DNA from: Caldilineaceae bacterium
GTDB taxonomy: Bacteria > Chloroflexota > Anaerolineae > Caldilineales > Caldilineaceae
Direction of reading: 5' to 3'
Length of the DNA: 42,673 bases
Assembly (NCBI GenBank): GCA_019637695.1
Contig: JAHBVG010000056.1
Span: 1 to 42,673 of the forward strand
The notes below the pieces were generated by a model. That model did not search any database. It had not been told where the DNA came from and saw only the letters and a program-made list of their open reading frames with translations. The position numbers and the translations under genes were made by a program. Position 1 is the first letter of the stretch, and each line of letters starts with the position of its first letter. This document shows, in pieces, positions 33,176 to 41,586 of this stretch.

Positions 33176-34090
33176 ATGTCTGTCAGTAAGGAACGGTTTG
33201 AGCAGGGCATGACTTACGAAGGCTACAAGGCGCAGATGACGCGCAACCGTGATCGCTTTGACGCCGCCGAAGCAGCGGTGGTCCTTGCCCCAGAGGAGTT
33301 GGCCTATTTTACGGGATTGCCGCAACCGCTCGATGTGTTGGTGCTGGCCGAAGATTGGTGCGGCGATGTGATCGCCAATCTGCCCATCCTGGGGCGGCTG
33401 GCCGAGGAGAGCGGCAAGCTCAATCTGCGCGTCTTTCTGCGCGATCAAAACCTCGACATTATGGATCAATATCTGAAAGATGGTCAGTTTCGCGCCATCC
33501 CCACCTTTATCTTCTTTGATGCAGAGTTCAACGAGATCGGCCACTGGATCGAACGCCCGGCGAGTGTCAGCGAACTCCAGGCGCAGATGCGGCGCAAACT
33601 CTTCGCCACCGAGCCGGCGCTGGCGGGAATTGCGCCGGATACTCCCCTTGGTCAACTGCCCGAGGCGGCGCGTGACCGCGTGATGCAAGCCTTCACCGCC
33701 TTCCGCGAGGAACATCGACACTTCTCCAACAGCGAAGTGGTGCGCGAGATCCGCGCCCTCATCGAGCATGGGCAGACGCAGGCCCAGGAAAGTCCGCAGC
33801 CGGTAAACGCCGCCAACGGAATTCCCAAAGCGTCCGCCCCCGCTGCAAACGGAATCAAAGTCAGTATCACCTATTGCGCCGAGTGCGGTTATCAGCCGCA
33901 GACACTGGCGCTGACCTCTGCGCTGATGGACGCCTTCCTCCACGAGGTGACGGCTATCGAACTGCTGCCCTGGCGCGACGGCGCCTTTGAGGTCGTCGTC
34001 AACGGCGAGATGATCCACTCGATGTACCGCGACGGCGGCTTCCCCGAACATGAGACGATCATCGGCGCGGTGCGTAAGCTGATCGCCTAA
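33176..34090 (+). CDS. Thioredoxin-like protein fused to a SelW/Rdx-type domain
   Basis: From the ATG at 33176 (AAAGGAG 8 nt upstream) the product is 304 residues. The N-terminal two-thirds resemble thioredoxin_9-type proteins: VLVLAEDWCGDVIANLP with a single Cys (C62), then RAIPTFIFFD with the cis-Pro. After a hydrophilic linker a separate domain starts IKVSITYCAECGYQPQTLAL, with C234-A-E-C237 where SelW/SelT-family proteins have Cys-x-x-Sec or Cys-x-x-Cys, and the Gly/Glu-rich middle (FEVVVNGEMIHSMYRDGGFP) of that fold. A cytoplasmic thiol redox role is inferred. The Sec position here is an ordinary Cys codon (TGC). Confidence 0.8.
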   Translation: MSVSKERFEQGMTYEGYKAQMTRNRDRFDAAEAAVVLAPEELAYFTGLPQPLDVLVLAEDWCGDVIANLPILGRLAEESGKLNLRVFLRDQNLDIMDQYLKDGQFRAIPTFIFFDAEFNEIGHWIERPASVSELQAQMRRKLFATEPALAGIAPDTPLGQLPEAARDRVMQAFTAFREEHRHFSNSEVVREIRALIEHGQTQAQESPQPVNAANGIPKASAPAANGIKVSITYCAECGYQPQTLALTSALMDAFLHEVTAIELLPWRDGAFEVVVNGEMIHSMYRDGGFPEHETIIGAVRKLIA

Positions 34091-34207
34091 TTGGACTTGG
34101 GTGAATTCAAACGTGGTTGGGATGCAGAGGGGGCATCCCTTCGTGCGATTGGGGCGGTACGTAGGTGTCCCACGAGATCCAACGCTTTTATTCGGGAGGA
34201 GAACCCA

Positions 34208-35179
34208 ATGGATTCCTTGCGTTTCTGGTTGGTGACGCTGTCCGCCGCGCTGTTGATCACGGCCTGTATGATGACGCCGCCCACCATTCCCCAAGCGGAA
34301 TCGACGGAGTTGCGCGTGGCGGTGCTGCCCATCACCGATGTGATCCCCTTTTACGTGGCCCAGAGCGAAGGAACTTACGCCGAACAGGGCATCAAGGTGG
34401 AATTGATCCCCGTAGCCAGCGGCTCAGAACGGGATACGCTGCTCCAGGCCGGGCAAGCCGATTGTGTACTCAACGAAGTGCTGGGGACCATCCTCTTCAA
34501 TGCGGGCGAGGGTGAGGAACTGCGCGTCATCGCCACGGCCCTGCGCGCCTTCCCCGAGGCGGCCCATTTCTATCTGCTCGCGTCCCCGCAGAGCAGGATC
34601 ACAAACGTCGATCAACTGCCAGGGCGCACCATCGCCATCGCCGAGAATACCATCATCGCCTATTGGACGGATCGGCTCTTGGCCCGCGCTGGCATCGCCC
34701 CCGACAGTGTGGACCGAACGAGTGTGCCGCGCATCCCTGTGCGGCTGGAGCTGTTGATGAACGGCCAGGTGGACGCGGCGGTGCTGCCCGATCCGCTGGG
34801 ATCGCTGGCGATCCTCGGCGGCGCGCCGCTGCTGCTGGACGATACTGTTGCGCCCGAACTGGGCCTGAGCGTGATCAGTTGCCGGGCCTCGGTGCTGGCC
34901 GCACAGCCCAATACCGTGCGCGCCCTCCTCGCTGCCTGGGACGACGCCGTATCCGCGATCAACGCCGATCCCCAGCGTTTCCGCAACATCCTCACCGAGA
35001 ACACACGGGTCCCCGAACCGCTGCAAGATCGCTACGATCTGCCGCCCTTCCCTGTGGAAGAGATCCCCACCATCGCCGAAGTCGAGGATGTGGTCAACTG
35101 GGCGCTGGAGACCGGGCTGATCAGCGAAGTGATCTCCTATGAGGAGATTGTGAGCGACGCGCGATCCAATCCGGAATGA
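34208..35179 (+). CDS. NitT/TauT-type ABC transporter substrate-binding lipoprotein
   Basis: The 323-residue protein starts MDSLRFWLVTLSAALLITAC with a lipobox at LITAC. The binding fold resembles SsuA/ThiY: LRVAVLPITDVIPFYVAQSEGTYAEQGI early, QAGQADCVLNEVL in the middle. CGGGAGGAG 6 nt upstream supports the ATG at 34208 over the longer frame from 34091. It is followed by the matching ATPase and permease. Related systems carry nitrate, taurine, sulphonates, or thiamine or riboflavin precursors; the substrate cannot be read. No TPP or other riboswitch was seen upstream. Confidence 0.88.
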   Translation: MDSLRFWLVTLSAALLITACMMTPPTIPQAESTELRVAVLPITDVIPFYVAQSEGTYAEQGIKVELIPVASGSERDTLLQAGQADCVLNEVLGTILFNAGEGEELRVIATALRAFPEAAHFYLLASPQSRITNVDQLPGRTIAIAENTIIAYWTDRLLARAGIAPDSVDRTSVPRIPVRLELLMNGQVDAAVLPDPLGSLAILGGAPLLLDDTVAPELGLSVISCRASVLAAQPNTVRALLAAWDDAVSAINADPQRFRNILTENTRVPEPLQDRYDLPPFPVEEIPTIAEVEDVVNWALETGLISEVISYEEIVSDARSNPE

Positions 35180-35297
35180 GGAATGCGGAATGCGCAATAG
35201 CAGAGGTGGCACGTGGCAACAACTCGCAACTCGCCCCTCGCAATTCCTCATGAATCACGAATCACACAATATCCAATACCCAATACCCGCTATCCAA
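35172..35297. repeat. In-register heptanucleotide array, 18 units
   Basis: Eighteen 7-nt units in one register: CGGAATG/AGGAATG types, then AACTCGC twice, CCCTCGC, CATGAAT/CACGAAT, TATCCAA/TACCCAA. It starts within the last codons of the binding-protein gene (the stop TGA is 35177-35179) and ends 6 nt before the ATPase ATG, so it fills the whole spacer. Confidence 0.9.
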
Positions 35298-35303
35298 TCT
35301 CCC

Positions 35304-36107
35304 ATGCCCACCATCGCCGAAGTTGACAACTTAACCTTCCGCTACGGGGATCGGCAGCCGCCGGTCTTTGACGGTTTTTCGTGGCGCGTAGAGGCGGGCG
35401 AGATGTGGGCGGTGTTGGGCCCGTCTGGCTGTGGCAAGAGTACGTTGCTCTATTTGCTGGCCGGTCTGCGCCAACCCACGAGTGGAGAGATCCGCGTGGA
35501 AGGGAGCCTGCTCTCTCGGCCGCGTGCATCGACGGGGTTGATCTTGCAGGGTCATGGACTGATGCCCTGGGCTACCGTCTGGGAAAATGCCGCCTTGGGC
35601 GCGCGCATTGGTCACTTCTACAAATGGAAGGGCGAACGCGCTGGCGAAGTTCGCCCCTATCCGCCGCCCTTGCCCCTGGATGACGCCGACCGCTGGCTGG
35701 CCCGGCTGGGTCTGGCCGATCTGCGCGACAAGTACCCATCTCAACTCAGCGGGGGACAGCAGCAACGGGTAGCGATTGCGCGCACACTTGTGCTGCGTCC
35801 GCGCCTGCTGCTTATGGATGAACCCTTCAGCGCGCTGGACACTGTCACCCGCGGCGATCTGCAAGGGCTGGTCCTCGCGCTGCAAGAGGAACTCAAGATG
35901 ACGAGCGTCCTCGTGACCCACAACATCGAAGAAGCAGCGCTGCTGGGGCGGCGCATCCTCGTGCTACATCGTCCACCCAACCGATCCCCTCAGATCGTGG
36001 AAAATCCGCAGGCCGGCGCGCTCGATTATCGACAGGGGGAAGCCTTCCACGCGGTGATTGGACAATTACAGCAGTTGCTCGCCCAGGATGGGGAGAGTTT
36101 GCGATGA
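35304..36107 (+). CDS. NitT/TauT-type ABC transporter ATP-binding protein
   Basis: The 267-residue ATPase has Walker A GPSGCGKST, signature LSGGQQQR, Walker B LLLMDEP and the switch His in VLVTHNIEEA. It powers import with the neighbouring permease. The start MPTIAEVDNLTF is chosen because the family begins there; the upstream frame lies in a heptad array and no Shine-Dalgarno precedes 35304. Its last codon and stop overlap the permease ATG (36104-36107), so the two are coupled. Confidence 0.93.
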   Translation: MPTIAEVDNLTFRYGDRQPPVFDGFSWRVEAGEMWAVLGPSGCGKSTLLYLLAGLRQPTSGEIRVEGSLLSRPRASTGLILQGHGLMPWATVWENAALGARIGHFYKWKGERAGEVRPYPPPLPLDDADRWLARLGLADLRDKYPSQLSGGQQQRVAIARTLVLRPRLLLMDEPFSALDTVTRGDLQGLVLALQEELKMTSVLVTHNIEEAALLGRRILVLHRPPNRSPQIVENPQAGALDYRQGEAFHAVIGQLQQLLAQDGESLR

Positions 36108-36850
36108 GATGGCGGCAGATCCTTTTTGGGTTGATCCTCACCTTGCTGCTCTGGCAATTGGCGGCGTGGGCGTTGCAGCGATCCATCCTGCCGCCGCCAG
36201 GACCGGTGCTGATGGCGCTGGGCCGAGAATTGGTGGGCGGCGCGCTGGGCCGTCACTTTCTGGTCAGCACAGGACGGGTGATCGCGAGCATCCTGCTTTC
36301 GCTACTCCTCGCAGTTCCGGCGGGGCTGGCGTTGGGCCAGAGCCGGACGCTCAACCGTATCTTTTCGCCGCTGGTCTATATCGCCTATCCCATGCCCAAA
36401 GTGGTGTTGATGCCGATCTTCTTGCTACTGTTGGGGATCGGCGACGCCAGCAAGATCGCGCTGATCACCGTGATCCTCTTTTTTCAGATCCTCGTAGTGG
36501 TGCGCGATGAAGCGCTGGCGATCCGCCCGGAGCTGCTCATGAGCCTGCGCTCGCTGGGGGCCGGACGGCTGGCGCTGCTGCGCTTCGTCTACATCCCCGC
36601 AGTGCTGCCCGCTATGCTCACATCCCTGCGCCTTAGCGTAGGGACAGCGGTAGCGGTCCTCTTTTTGGCGGAAAGTTTCGCCACCACCGATGGTCTGGGC
36701 TACTACATTATGGTAGAAAGCTGGAGCCGCGTCGCCTACGTGCAGATGTACGCTGGCGTCGTCGCCATGAGCCTGCTTGGCCTTGCCCTCTACTATCTTA
36801 CGGACTGGCTCGAACGGCGGCTGGCTCCGTGGCTCTTTTTGGAACAGTAG
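36104..36850 (+). CDS. NitT/TauT-type ABC transporter permease
   Basis: The 248-residue membrane protein has about six helices. The ATPase-contact (EAA) loop is near SLRSLGAGRLALLRFVYIPA, followed by AVLPAMLTSLRLSVGTAVAV. Similar to SsuC/TauC. It starts with a 4-bp ATGA overlap with the ATPase gene. Together with the lipoprotein at 34208 it forms a complete importer of one binding protein, one ATPase and one permease. Confidence 0.93.
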   Translation: MRWRQILFGLILTLLLWQLAAWALQRSILPPPGPVLMALGRELVGGALGRHFLVSTGRVIASILLSLLLAVPAGLALGQSRTLNRIFSPLVYIAYPMPKVVLMPIFLLLLGIGDASKIALITVILFFQILVVVRDEALAIRPELLMSLRSLGAGRLALLRFVYIPAVLPAMLTSLRLSVGTAVAVLFLAESFATTDGLGYYIMVESWSRVAYVQMYAGVVAMSLLGLALYYLTDWLERRLAPWLFLEQ

Positions 36851-36877
36851 AACGCTGCCCCTACCTTTTCAATACTT

Positions 36878-36904
36878 TTGACCTGGGCTGACCTTTGATA
36901 TAAT
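36878..36904 (+). promoter_or_regulatory. Promoter before the peptide-type ABC operon
   Basis: TTGACC (36878-36883) and a perfect TATAAT (36899-36904) with a short 15-nt spacer, about 100 nt before the ATG at 37003. A small hairpin (CCTCT, loop, AGAGG) follows near 36930-36945. Confidence 0.55.
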
Positions 36905-37002
36905 GGCCGAGATCACCAAACTTCCTCTCTAAAAAGAGGAGCAACTATCTTATCCTCGTCTGTCTCTCTCTATCAAACTTAGATTCTGTAAGGAGAAAAC
37001 CC

Positions 37003-38691
37003 ATGAATCACTCTCGCAGAGTCCGCTTTGACTGGATCGTCATTGCCTTGCTCTTAGCTGCCTTGATGCTGGCTGGCTGTCCTGCGCCAGCGGCGCCGGG
37101 TGCAGCGCCGGCTACCGATGGCGTAGCGGCGCCGGCGGCGCCCGACGCTTCCTCGCTAGCCACGATTACCTTTGTGCAGGAACCGGACAACCTGAGCCCG
37201 CTCTATACCACCATGTGGTTTAGCATCATCCTGCGCCAGCTCTGGCTGGTTGGCTTATGGAGCTTCGACGACAATCTGGAACCTGTGCCCCAACTGGCGC
37301 GCGAGATCCCCAGCGCCGACAATGGCGGCATCTCTGAGGATGGACGCACCATCACCGTCCACCTGCGCGAGGACGCCACCTGGTCTGACGGCGAGCCGGT
37401 GACCGCCGCAGACTTTGTCTTCACCTACGACGCCATTATGGATGACCGCAATACGGTGATTTCTCGTGCGCCTTACGATCTCAATGTAGAAAGCGTCGAA
37501 GCGACGGATGATCACACGTTGGTGGTCACCTTCAACGAGCCTTACGCGCCCTGGCTCGCCACGCTCTTTACCTATGTGTTGCCCGAACATGTGCTGGGGC
37601 CAGTGATGGAATCTGCCGGCACGCTGGATGGCGCCGATTGGAATCGTATGCCAGGCGTCGGCGTTGGTCCTTATATCTTCAGCGAATGGGAATCGGGCAG
37701 CCATATTCTCTTCACCCGCAACGAAAACCACTGGCAGCCGGGCAACATTGAACGCATCTTCGTGCGCATTATCCCCGACGACGCCGCGCAGATCGCAGCG
37801 ATCAAGGCTGGCGGCAGCGATATTGGCGTCTTCATCAGTTTCCCCGATGTGCCTGAGTTGCAGGCATTAGGAACGCTGGAAGTTGTCTCCACGGCTTCCG
37901 GTTTCATGGAAGGGTGGTTCTTCAATTTTGGTGAAGACGGTCACCCTGCCCTGCAAGATGTGCGTGTGCGCCAGGCGCTGGCCCACGGCTTTGACCGCTG
38001 GCAGATCACACAGGATCTGCTGCTGGGTCTGAGCGAGCCGCCCGCCTCGCCCTGGGATCTCAGCCCCTACGCCAGCCCCGACGTTCAGCCGATCCCCTAC
38101 GATCCTGAGCGGGCAGCGGAACTGCTGGACGAAGCTGGTTGGACCATGGGCGCCAGCGGCGTGCGCGAAAAGGATGGCGAACAACTCATTCTGCGCTATG
38201 TTACCAACACACGTCGACTGCGCCTGGATACACAGGTGGTCGTGCAGGACATGTTCCGCGATCTGGGCGTCGAGTTTGAGTTGATCAACCACCCCAGCGA
38301 CATCTTCTTTGGCGGTTATGCGGAAGGCGGCGCCATTGCCACTGGTCAATACGACATTGCCGAGTGGTCGAGCCAGCCCAATTTCCCCGATCCAAACACA
38401 AACCGCTGGCTGTGCAGTGAGATCCCCTCAGATGAGAATCCAGTCGGTGGAAACTGGAACTTCTACTGTAACGAGGAATTGGACTCACTCTTCCAAGCAC
38501 AGTCAACAACGGTTGATCTGGCAGAGCGCATCGCTATCTTTGCCGACATCGAGCGCATCCTTCAAGAGGAGATGATCTGGCTGGGTGTCTGGCAGGATAA
38601 CGATCTGTGGACGGTGAGCAACCGCCTGGGCAACGTCCGCCTGTCGGGTGCTGATCCTTTCTGGAATATTGGTGAATGGACGATTGAGTAA
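37003..38691 (+). CDS. Peptide/nickel-type (family 5) ABC substrate-binding lipoprotein
   Basis: The 562-residue protein has a lipobox LMLAGC, an Ala/Pro linker and a family-5 binding fold: TITFVQEPDNLSPLYTTMW, the strong landmark REDATWSDGEPVTAADFVFT, and the C-terminal NRWLCSEIP region. Such proteins bind oligopeptides, nickel chelates or other larger solutes. AAGGAG precedes the ATG. Two matching permease genes follow. The stop codon lies inside the first unit of a heptad array. Confidence 0.92.
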   Translation: MNHSRRVRFDWIVIALLLAALMLAGCPAPAAPGAAPATDGVAAPAAPDASSLATITFVQEPDNLSPLYTTMWFSIILRQLWLVGLWSFDDNLEPVPQLAREIPSADNGGISEDGRTITVHLREDATWSDGEPVTAADFVFTYDAIMDDRNTVISRAPYDLNVESVEATDDHTLVVTFNEPYAPWLATLFTYVLPEHVLGPVMESAGTLDGADWNRMPGVGVGPYIFSEWESGSHILFTRNENHWQPGNIERIFVRIIPDDAAQIAAIKAGGSDIGVFISFPDVPELQALGTLEVVSTASGFMEGWFFNFGEDGHPALQDVRVRQALAHGFDRWQITQDLLLGLSEPPASPWDLSPYASPDVQPIPYDPERAAELLDEAGWTMGASGVREKDGEQLILRYVTNTRRLRLDTQVVVQDMFRDLGVEFELINHPSDIFFGGYAEGGAIATGQYDIAEWSSQPNFPDPNTNRWLCSEIPSDENPVGGNWNFYCNEELDSLFQAQSTTVDLAERIAIFADIERILQEEMIWLGVWQDNDLWTVSNRLGNVRLSGADPFWNIGEWTIE

Positions 38692-38807
38692 TGAGTAATG
38701 AGTAATGAGTAATGAGTAATGGGTAATCTCGTCGACGGATTTGATTCCTACAAGGGACCCAGTTTCTCGAAACGACTTTATTCATTACTCATTACTCATT
38801 TCTGATT
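38684..38807. repeat. Foldback heptad array after the binding-protein gene
   Basis: TTGAGTA, four ATGAGTA and one ATGGGTA run in one register at 38684-38725, beginning in the last codons of the upstream gene. Inverted units ATTCATT, ACTCATT (twice) and TCTGATT lie at 38780-38807. The arms pair over 15 bp or more around about 55 nt of unique sequence. Confidence 0.85.
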
Positions 38808-38819
38808 GCGGAGGTCAGG

Positions 38820-39851
38820 TTGACACGTTACATTGTCCGTCGCGTCTTACAAGCCATTCCGCTACTTTTCATCATCAGCGTGATCCTCTTTCTGCTCATG
38901 TCGAACATGGGCGATCCACTGGCGACAATGGGAGGGCGTCAGCCACCGCGCGGCGAGGATCGGGCTCGCCTGGCCCGTCAGCTTGGCTTAGATCAGCCTA
39001 TCTACATCCAATATGTTTACTGGCTGGTGGGCAACGACTGGCGGATGGTCGATGTCAATGGCGATGGCACGCCAGACACCTACGGCAACCGGCGCGGCAT
39101 CCTGCGCGGGGATTGGGGCACGTCGCTGGTGACGCGCCGCCCGGTGCTGGAGATGATCGGTCAGCGGCTCCCGAATACGTTGATCCTCATGTTGACGGCC
39201 CAGATTGTGATCCTGAGTGTCTCGTTGACGATCGGCATCTACTCGGCGCTGCGCCAATATTCGTTTGTGGACAACGCCGTGACCGCCTTCTCGTTTGTCG
39301 GCTACTCCATGCCGATCTTCTGGCTGGCGCTGGTGCTGATCTACGTTTTCGCCGTCCACTTTAAGCGGATCGGGCTGCCCTATTTGCCCACGGGCGGCAT
39401 GTACGATCCGGTAGTAGGGCGCACCGCTGCCCAGTTGATCTGGCATTTGGTGCTGCCGGTTGCCAGCCTGTCGGTGATCAGCGTGGCCGCCTACAGCCGC
39501 TATGTGCGCGCCAGTATGCTCGAAGTGATCGGGCAGGATTACATCCGCACGGCGCGCAGCAAGGGGCTGACGGGGCGGGTAGTCCTCTGGCGACACGCGT
39601 TGAAAAACGCTGCCTTGCCGCTGGTCACCCTGGTTGGGCTGGATCTGCCCCTCTTGCTGGCCGGAGCGGTGGTCACCGAGCGCATCTTCGCCTGGCCGGG
39701 GATGGGGCGGCTCTTCCTCGATCACGTAGAACGAACCGACATCCCCGTGCTTATGGGCATTTTGATGATGGTCTCGACAGCGGTGGTGGTCTTCCAACTT
39801 CTGACCGACATCGTCTATACCTTCCTCGATCCGCGGATCCGATATAGTTGA
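38820..39851 (+). CDS. Peptide-type ABC permease, DppB-like
   Basis: The 343-residue protein starts MTRYIVRRVLQAIPLLFIIS with about six helices. The EAA-type cytoplasmic loop is DYIRTARSKGLTGRVVLWRH followed by ALKNAALP. The start is TTG, supported by GGAGGT 5 nt upstream. The first external loop carries an insertion with DVNGDGTPD, which matches a calcium-binding EF-hand/dockerin loop. It pairs with the DppC-like permease 116 nt downstream. Confidence 0.93.
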   Translation: MTRYIVRRVLQAIPLLFIISVILFLLMSNMGDPLATMGGRQPPRGEDRARLARQLGLDQPIYIQYVYWLVGNDWRMVDVNGDGTPDTYGNRRGILRGDWGTSLVTRRPVLEMIGQRLPNTLILMLTAQIVILSVSLTIGIYSALRQYSFVDNAVTAFSFVGYSMPIFWLALVLIYVFAVHFKRIGLPYLPTGGMYDPVVGRTAAQLIWHLVLPVASLSVISVAAYSRYVRASMLEVIGQDYIRTARSKGLTGRVVLWRHALKNAALPLVTLVGLDLPLLLAGAVVTERIFAWPGMGRLFLDHVERTDIPVLMGILMMVSTAVVVFQLLTDIVYTFLDPRIRYS

Positions 39852-39941
39852 CGGCGGACCGCAGAGGGCGGACCGTAGACGGCAGACCGCAGGCGAAGGA
39901 CGATACAGCTTGTTCACGCACCACGCACTACGCACTACGCA
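39851..39941. repeat. In-register heptanucleotide array, 13 units
   Basis: ACGGCGG, ACCGCAG, AGGGCGG, ACCGTAG, ACGGCAG and ACCGCAG form a 14-nt super-period. Four units of lower similarity follow in phase, then CCACGCA and CTACGCA (twice). It begins at the last base of the DppB-like stop codon. Confidence 0.85.
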
Positions 39942-39967
39942 ATTTTGAATACGGGAGTAGACCGCCG

Positions 39968-40948
39968 ATGAGTTCTTCTGTTGTCGATTCTGGCGTGGCC
40001 GAGAGGGATCCGCAAGGAGTGCGCAGAAGTCTCCTTGAGGAGAATCTGGCGAGGGATAAGGCCGTTTCGCCAGCGCGCATGGCTTGGCAGCGCTTCCGCC
40101 GCCATCGCATGGCGTTGGTGGGGACCATGATCCTGCTGGCGCTGATCCTCTACGTGGTGGTGGGCGCGATGATCTTCCCTGAATCGTTTGCCAACCAGAC
40201 GGCGACGGCCAAACGTCTCAACCCGCCCTCTATGGAACATCCCTTTGGCACTGACGCCGTTGGGCGAGATGTGCTGGCGCGGACGATCTACGGCGGGCAC
40301 ATCTCCTTGCTGATCGGCATCTCGGCCATGAGCGTTTCTTTGATGCTGGGTGTACTCGTCGGCGCGCTCGCCGGCTACTATGGCGGCCTGCTCGATAGCG
40401 TCCTAATGCGCGTGACGGAAGCCATGTTCAGCATACCCAGTCTCTTTTTGTTGATCGTCATGTCCAAATTCTTCAGCGGACAGATCCCGGATATGACGCT
40501 CTTTGGCCGTACGTTTAGCGGCAGCGTCGTGGTGATCATCATTGTGATCGGCTTCACCAGTTGGATGTACCTGGCGAGGATCGTGCGCGCCAACTATCTT
40601 TCGTTGAAGGAACGTGAATTTATCCTGGCGGCGCGCTGTCTGGGCGTACCCAACCGCCGCATCATCCTCAACCACATTTTGCCCAACACGCTGGCGCCGA
40701 TCATCGTGGCGGCAACATTGGGCGTGGCGGCTGCGATCCTCTCAGAAGCTTATGTCAGCTTCCTGGGGTTGGGCGTACGCCAGCCGACGGCCAGTTGGGG
40801 CAATATGCTCGAAGGCTCCTACACCTATGTAGAGACCGCGCCCTGGCTCTGGTTCTTCCCCGGCATACTCACCGTCTTGACTGTCCTCAGCATCAATTTC
40901 ATCGGCGATGGCCTGCGCGACGCGCTCGATCCGCGCAGTTTGCGGTGA
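39968..40948 (+). CDS. Peptide-type ABC permease, DppC-like
   Basis: The 326-residue protein has a long polar N-terminus, then WQRFRRHRMALVGTMILLAL typical of DppC, the HPFGTDAVGRDVLARTIYGG loop, and the EAA loop EREFILAARCLGVPNRRII. It ends NFIGDGLRDALDPRSLR, the usual family end. GGGAG lies about 10 nt upstream of 39968; the longer frame from 39848 runs through a heptad array and is rejected. No DppD/DppF ATPase gene follows. Confidence 0.93.
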   Translation: MSSSVVDSGVAERDPQGVRRSLLEENLARDKAVSPARMAWQRFRRHRMALVGTMILLALILYVVVGAMIFPESFANQTATAKRLNPPSMEHPFGTDAVGRDVLARTIYGGHISLLIGISAMSVSLMLGVLVGALAGYYGGLLDSVLMRVTEAMFSIPSLFLLIVMSKFFSGQIPDMTLFGRTFSGSVVVIIIVIGFTSWMYLARIVRANYLSLKEREFILAARCLGVPNRRIILNHILPNTLAPIIVAATLGVAAAILSEAYVSFLGLGVRQPTASWGNMLEGSYTYVETAPWLWFFPGILTVLTVLSINFIGDGLRDALDPRSLR

Positions 40949-40952
40949 GATG

Positions 40953-41057
40953 GGGGACTGGGGATTGGGAGCGCATTGCCCATCACTTGTCACCTGCAAA
41001 CTTGCCACCTTTGCCGCCATTCAGCACTCCGCATTCCCCATTCCGCACTCCCCTTGA
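40953..41057. repeat. In-register heptanucleotide array, 15 units
   Basis: GGGGACT and GGGGATT, then CATCACT, TGTCACC, TGCAAAC, TTGCCAC and finally AGCACTC, CGCATTC, CCCATTC, CGCACTC, all in one 7-nt register. It fills the spacer between the DppC-like gene and the small membrane protein. Confidence 0.9.
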
Positions 41058-41066
41058 GGTGTTCCC

Positions 41067-41423
41067 TTGAATTTCTGGCATCCCATTGGATTGGCGATCA
41101 GTTTTTTCGTCATTTACGGCTCGCTCAAGGATGATCGATCCCTGCGCACGGACCCCGATGGCTTCATTCTGCGCACTCTGCGCGGGGAGACACTGGGCTA
41201 CTACCTGACCCTCCACTCTGCGATTGGACGCATCACCCGCTACGCCGCTGTGGAATTAGCCGCCATTCAGGACGCGACAGAGCGCCGCCAACGCCTTGAA
41301 GCGCTCGTCCTCGCCATGCCCCACAAAGATCGCATCCTACGCATGACGCTCTGGGAGATCCGCTTTCGGCTGGTGGTCTTTGTCGCGATTGCGGTTGTGT
41401 TGAGTTATGATCTGATATGGTAG
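41067..41423 (+). CDS. Small two-helix membrane protein of unknown function
   Basis: The 118-residue protein has a hydrophobic helix at each end (IGLAISFFVIYGSL and LVVFVAIAVVLSY) around a charged middle with GYYLTLHSAIGRITRYAAVE. The start is TTG at 41067, with GAGGTG 6-11 nt upstream. It could be part of the peptide-type transporter operon, but the family is not recognised. Confidence 0.6.
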   Translation: MNFWHPIGLAISFFVIYGSLKDDRSLRTDPDGFILRTLRGETLGYYLTLHSAIGRITRYAAVELAAIQDATERRQRLEALVLAMPHKDRILRMTLWEIRFRLVVFVAIAVVLSYDLIW

Positions 41424-41476
41424 CAGTTGGCAGTTAGTAGCTAGCCCAGTCCCCAATCTCCAGTCCCCAATCCCCT
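41421..41476. repeat. In-register heptanucleotide array, 8 units
   Basis: It starts at the stop codon TAG itself. TAGCAGT, TGGCAGT, TAGTAGC and TAGCCCA change in phase to GTCCCCA, ATCTCCA, GTCCCCA and ATCCCCT. Confidence 0.85.
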
Positions 41477-41586
41477 CCTGCTTTGGCATCCCCCCAACAG
41501 AGTCTGCCGCTCACTTCCTCTATACTCTTTTCACTTGTTCTGTTTTTCTCAATCTCAGTAAAGTTGACGTCAAAGGTAGCGAAACA

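Noticed and set aside
34091..34207. Riboswitch (for example TPP) before the NitT/TauT-type transporter
   Set aside because: No conserved TPP-type core was seen; only a weak GGGATGC/GCATCCC hairpin is present.
33041..34294. 417-residue minus-strand frame
   Set aside because: It lies antisense to the thioredoxin/SelW-like gene, which has a good start, ribosome binding site and recognisable motifs. Long antisense frames are common at this base composition.
35230..35303. Upstream start of the ATPase at 35190 or 35250
   Set aside because: The extra residues are translated heptad array, without family similarity.
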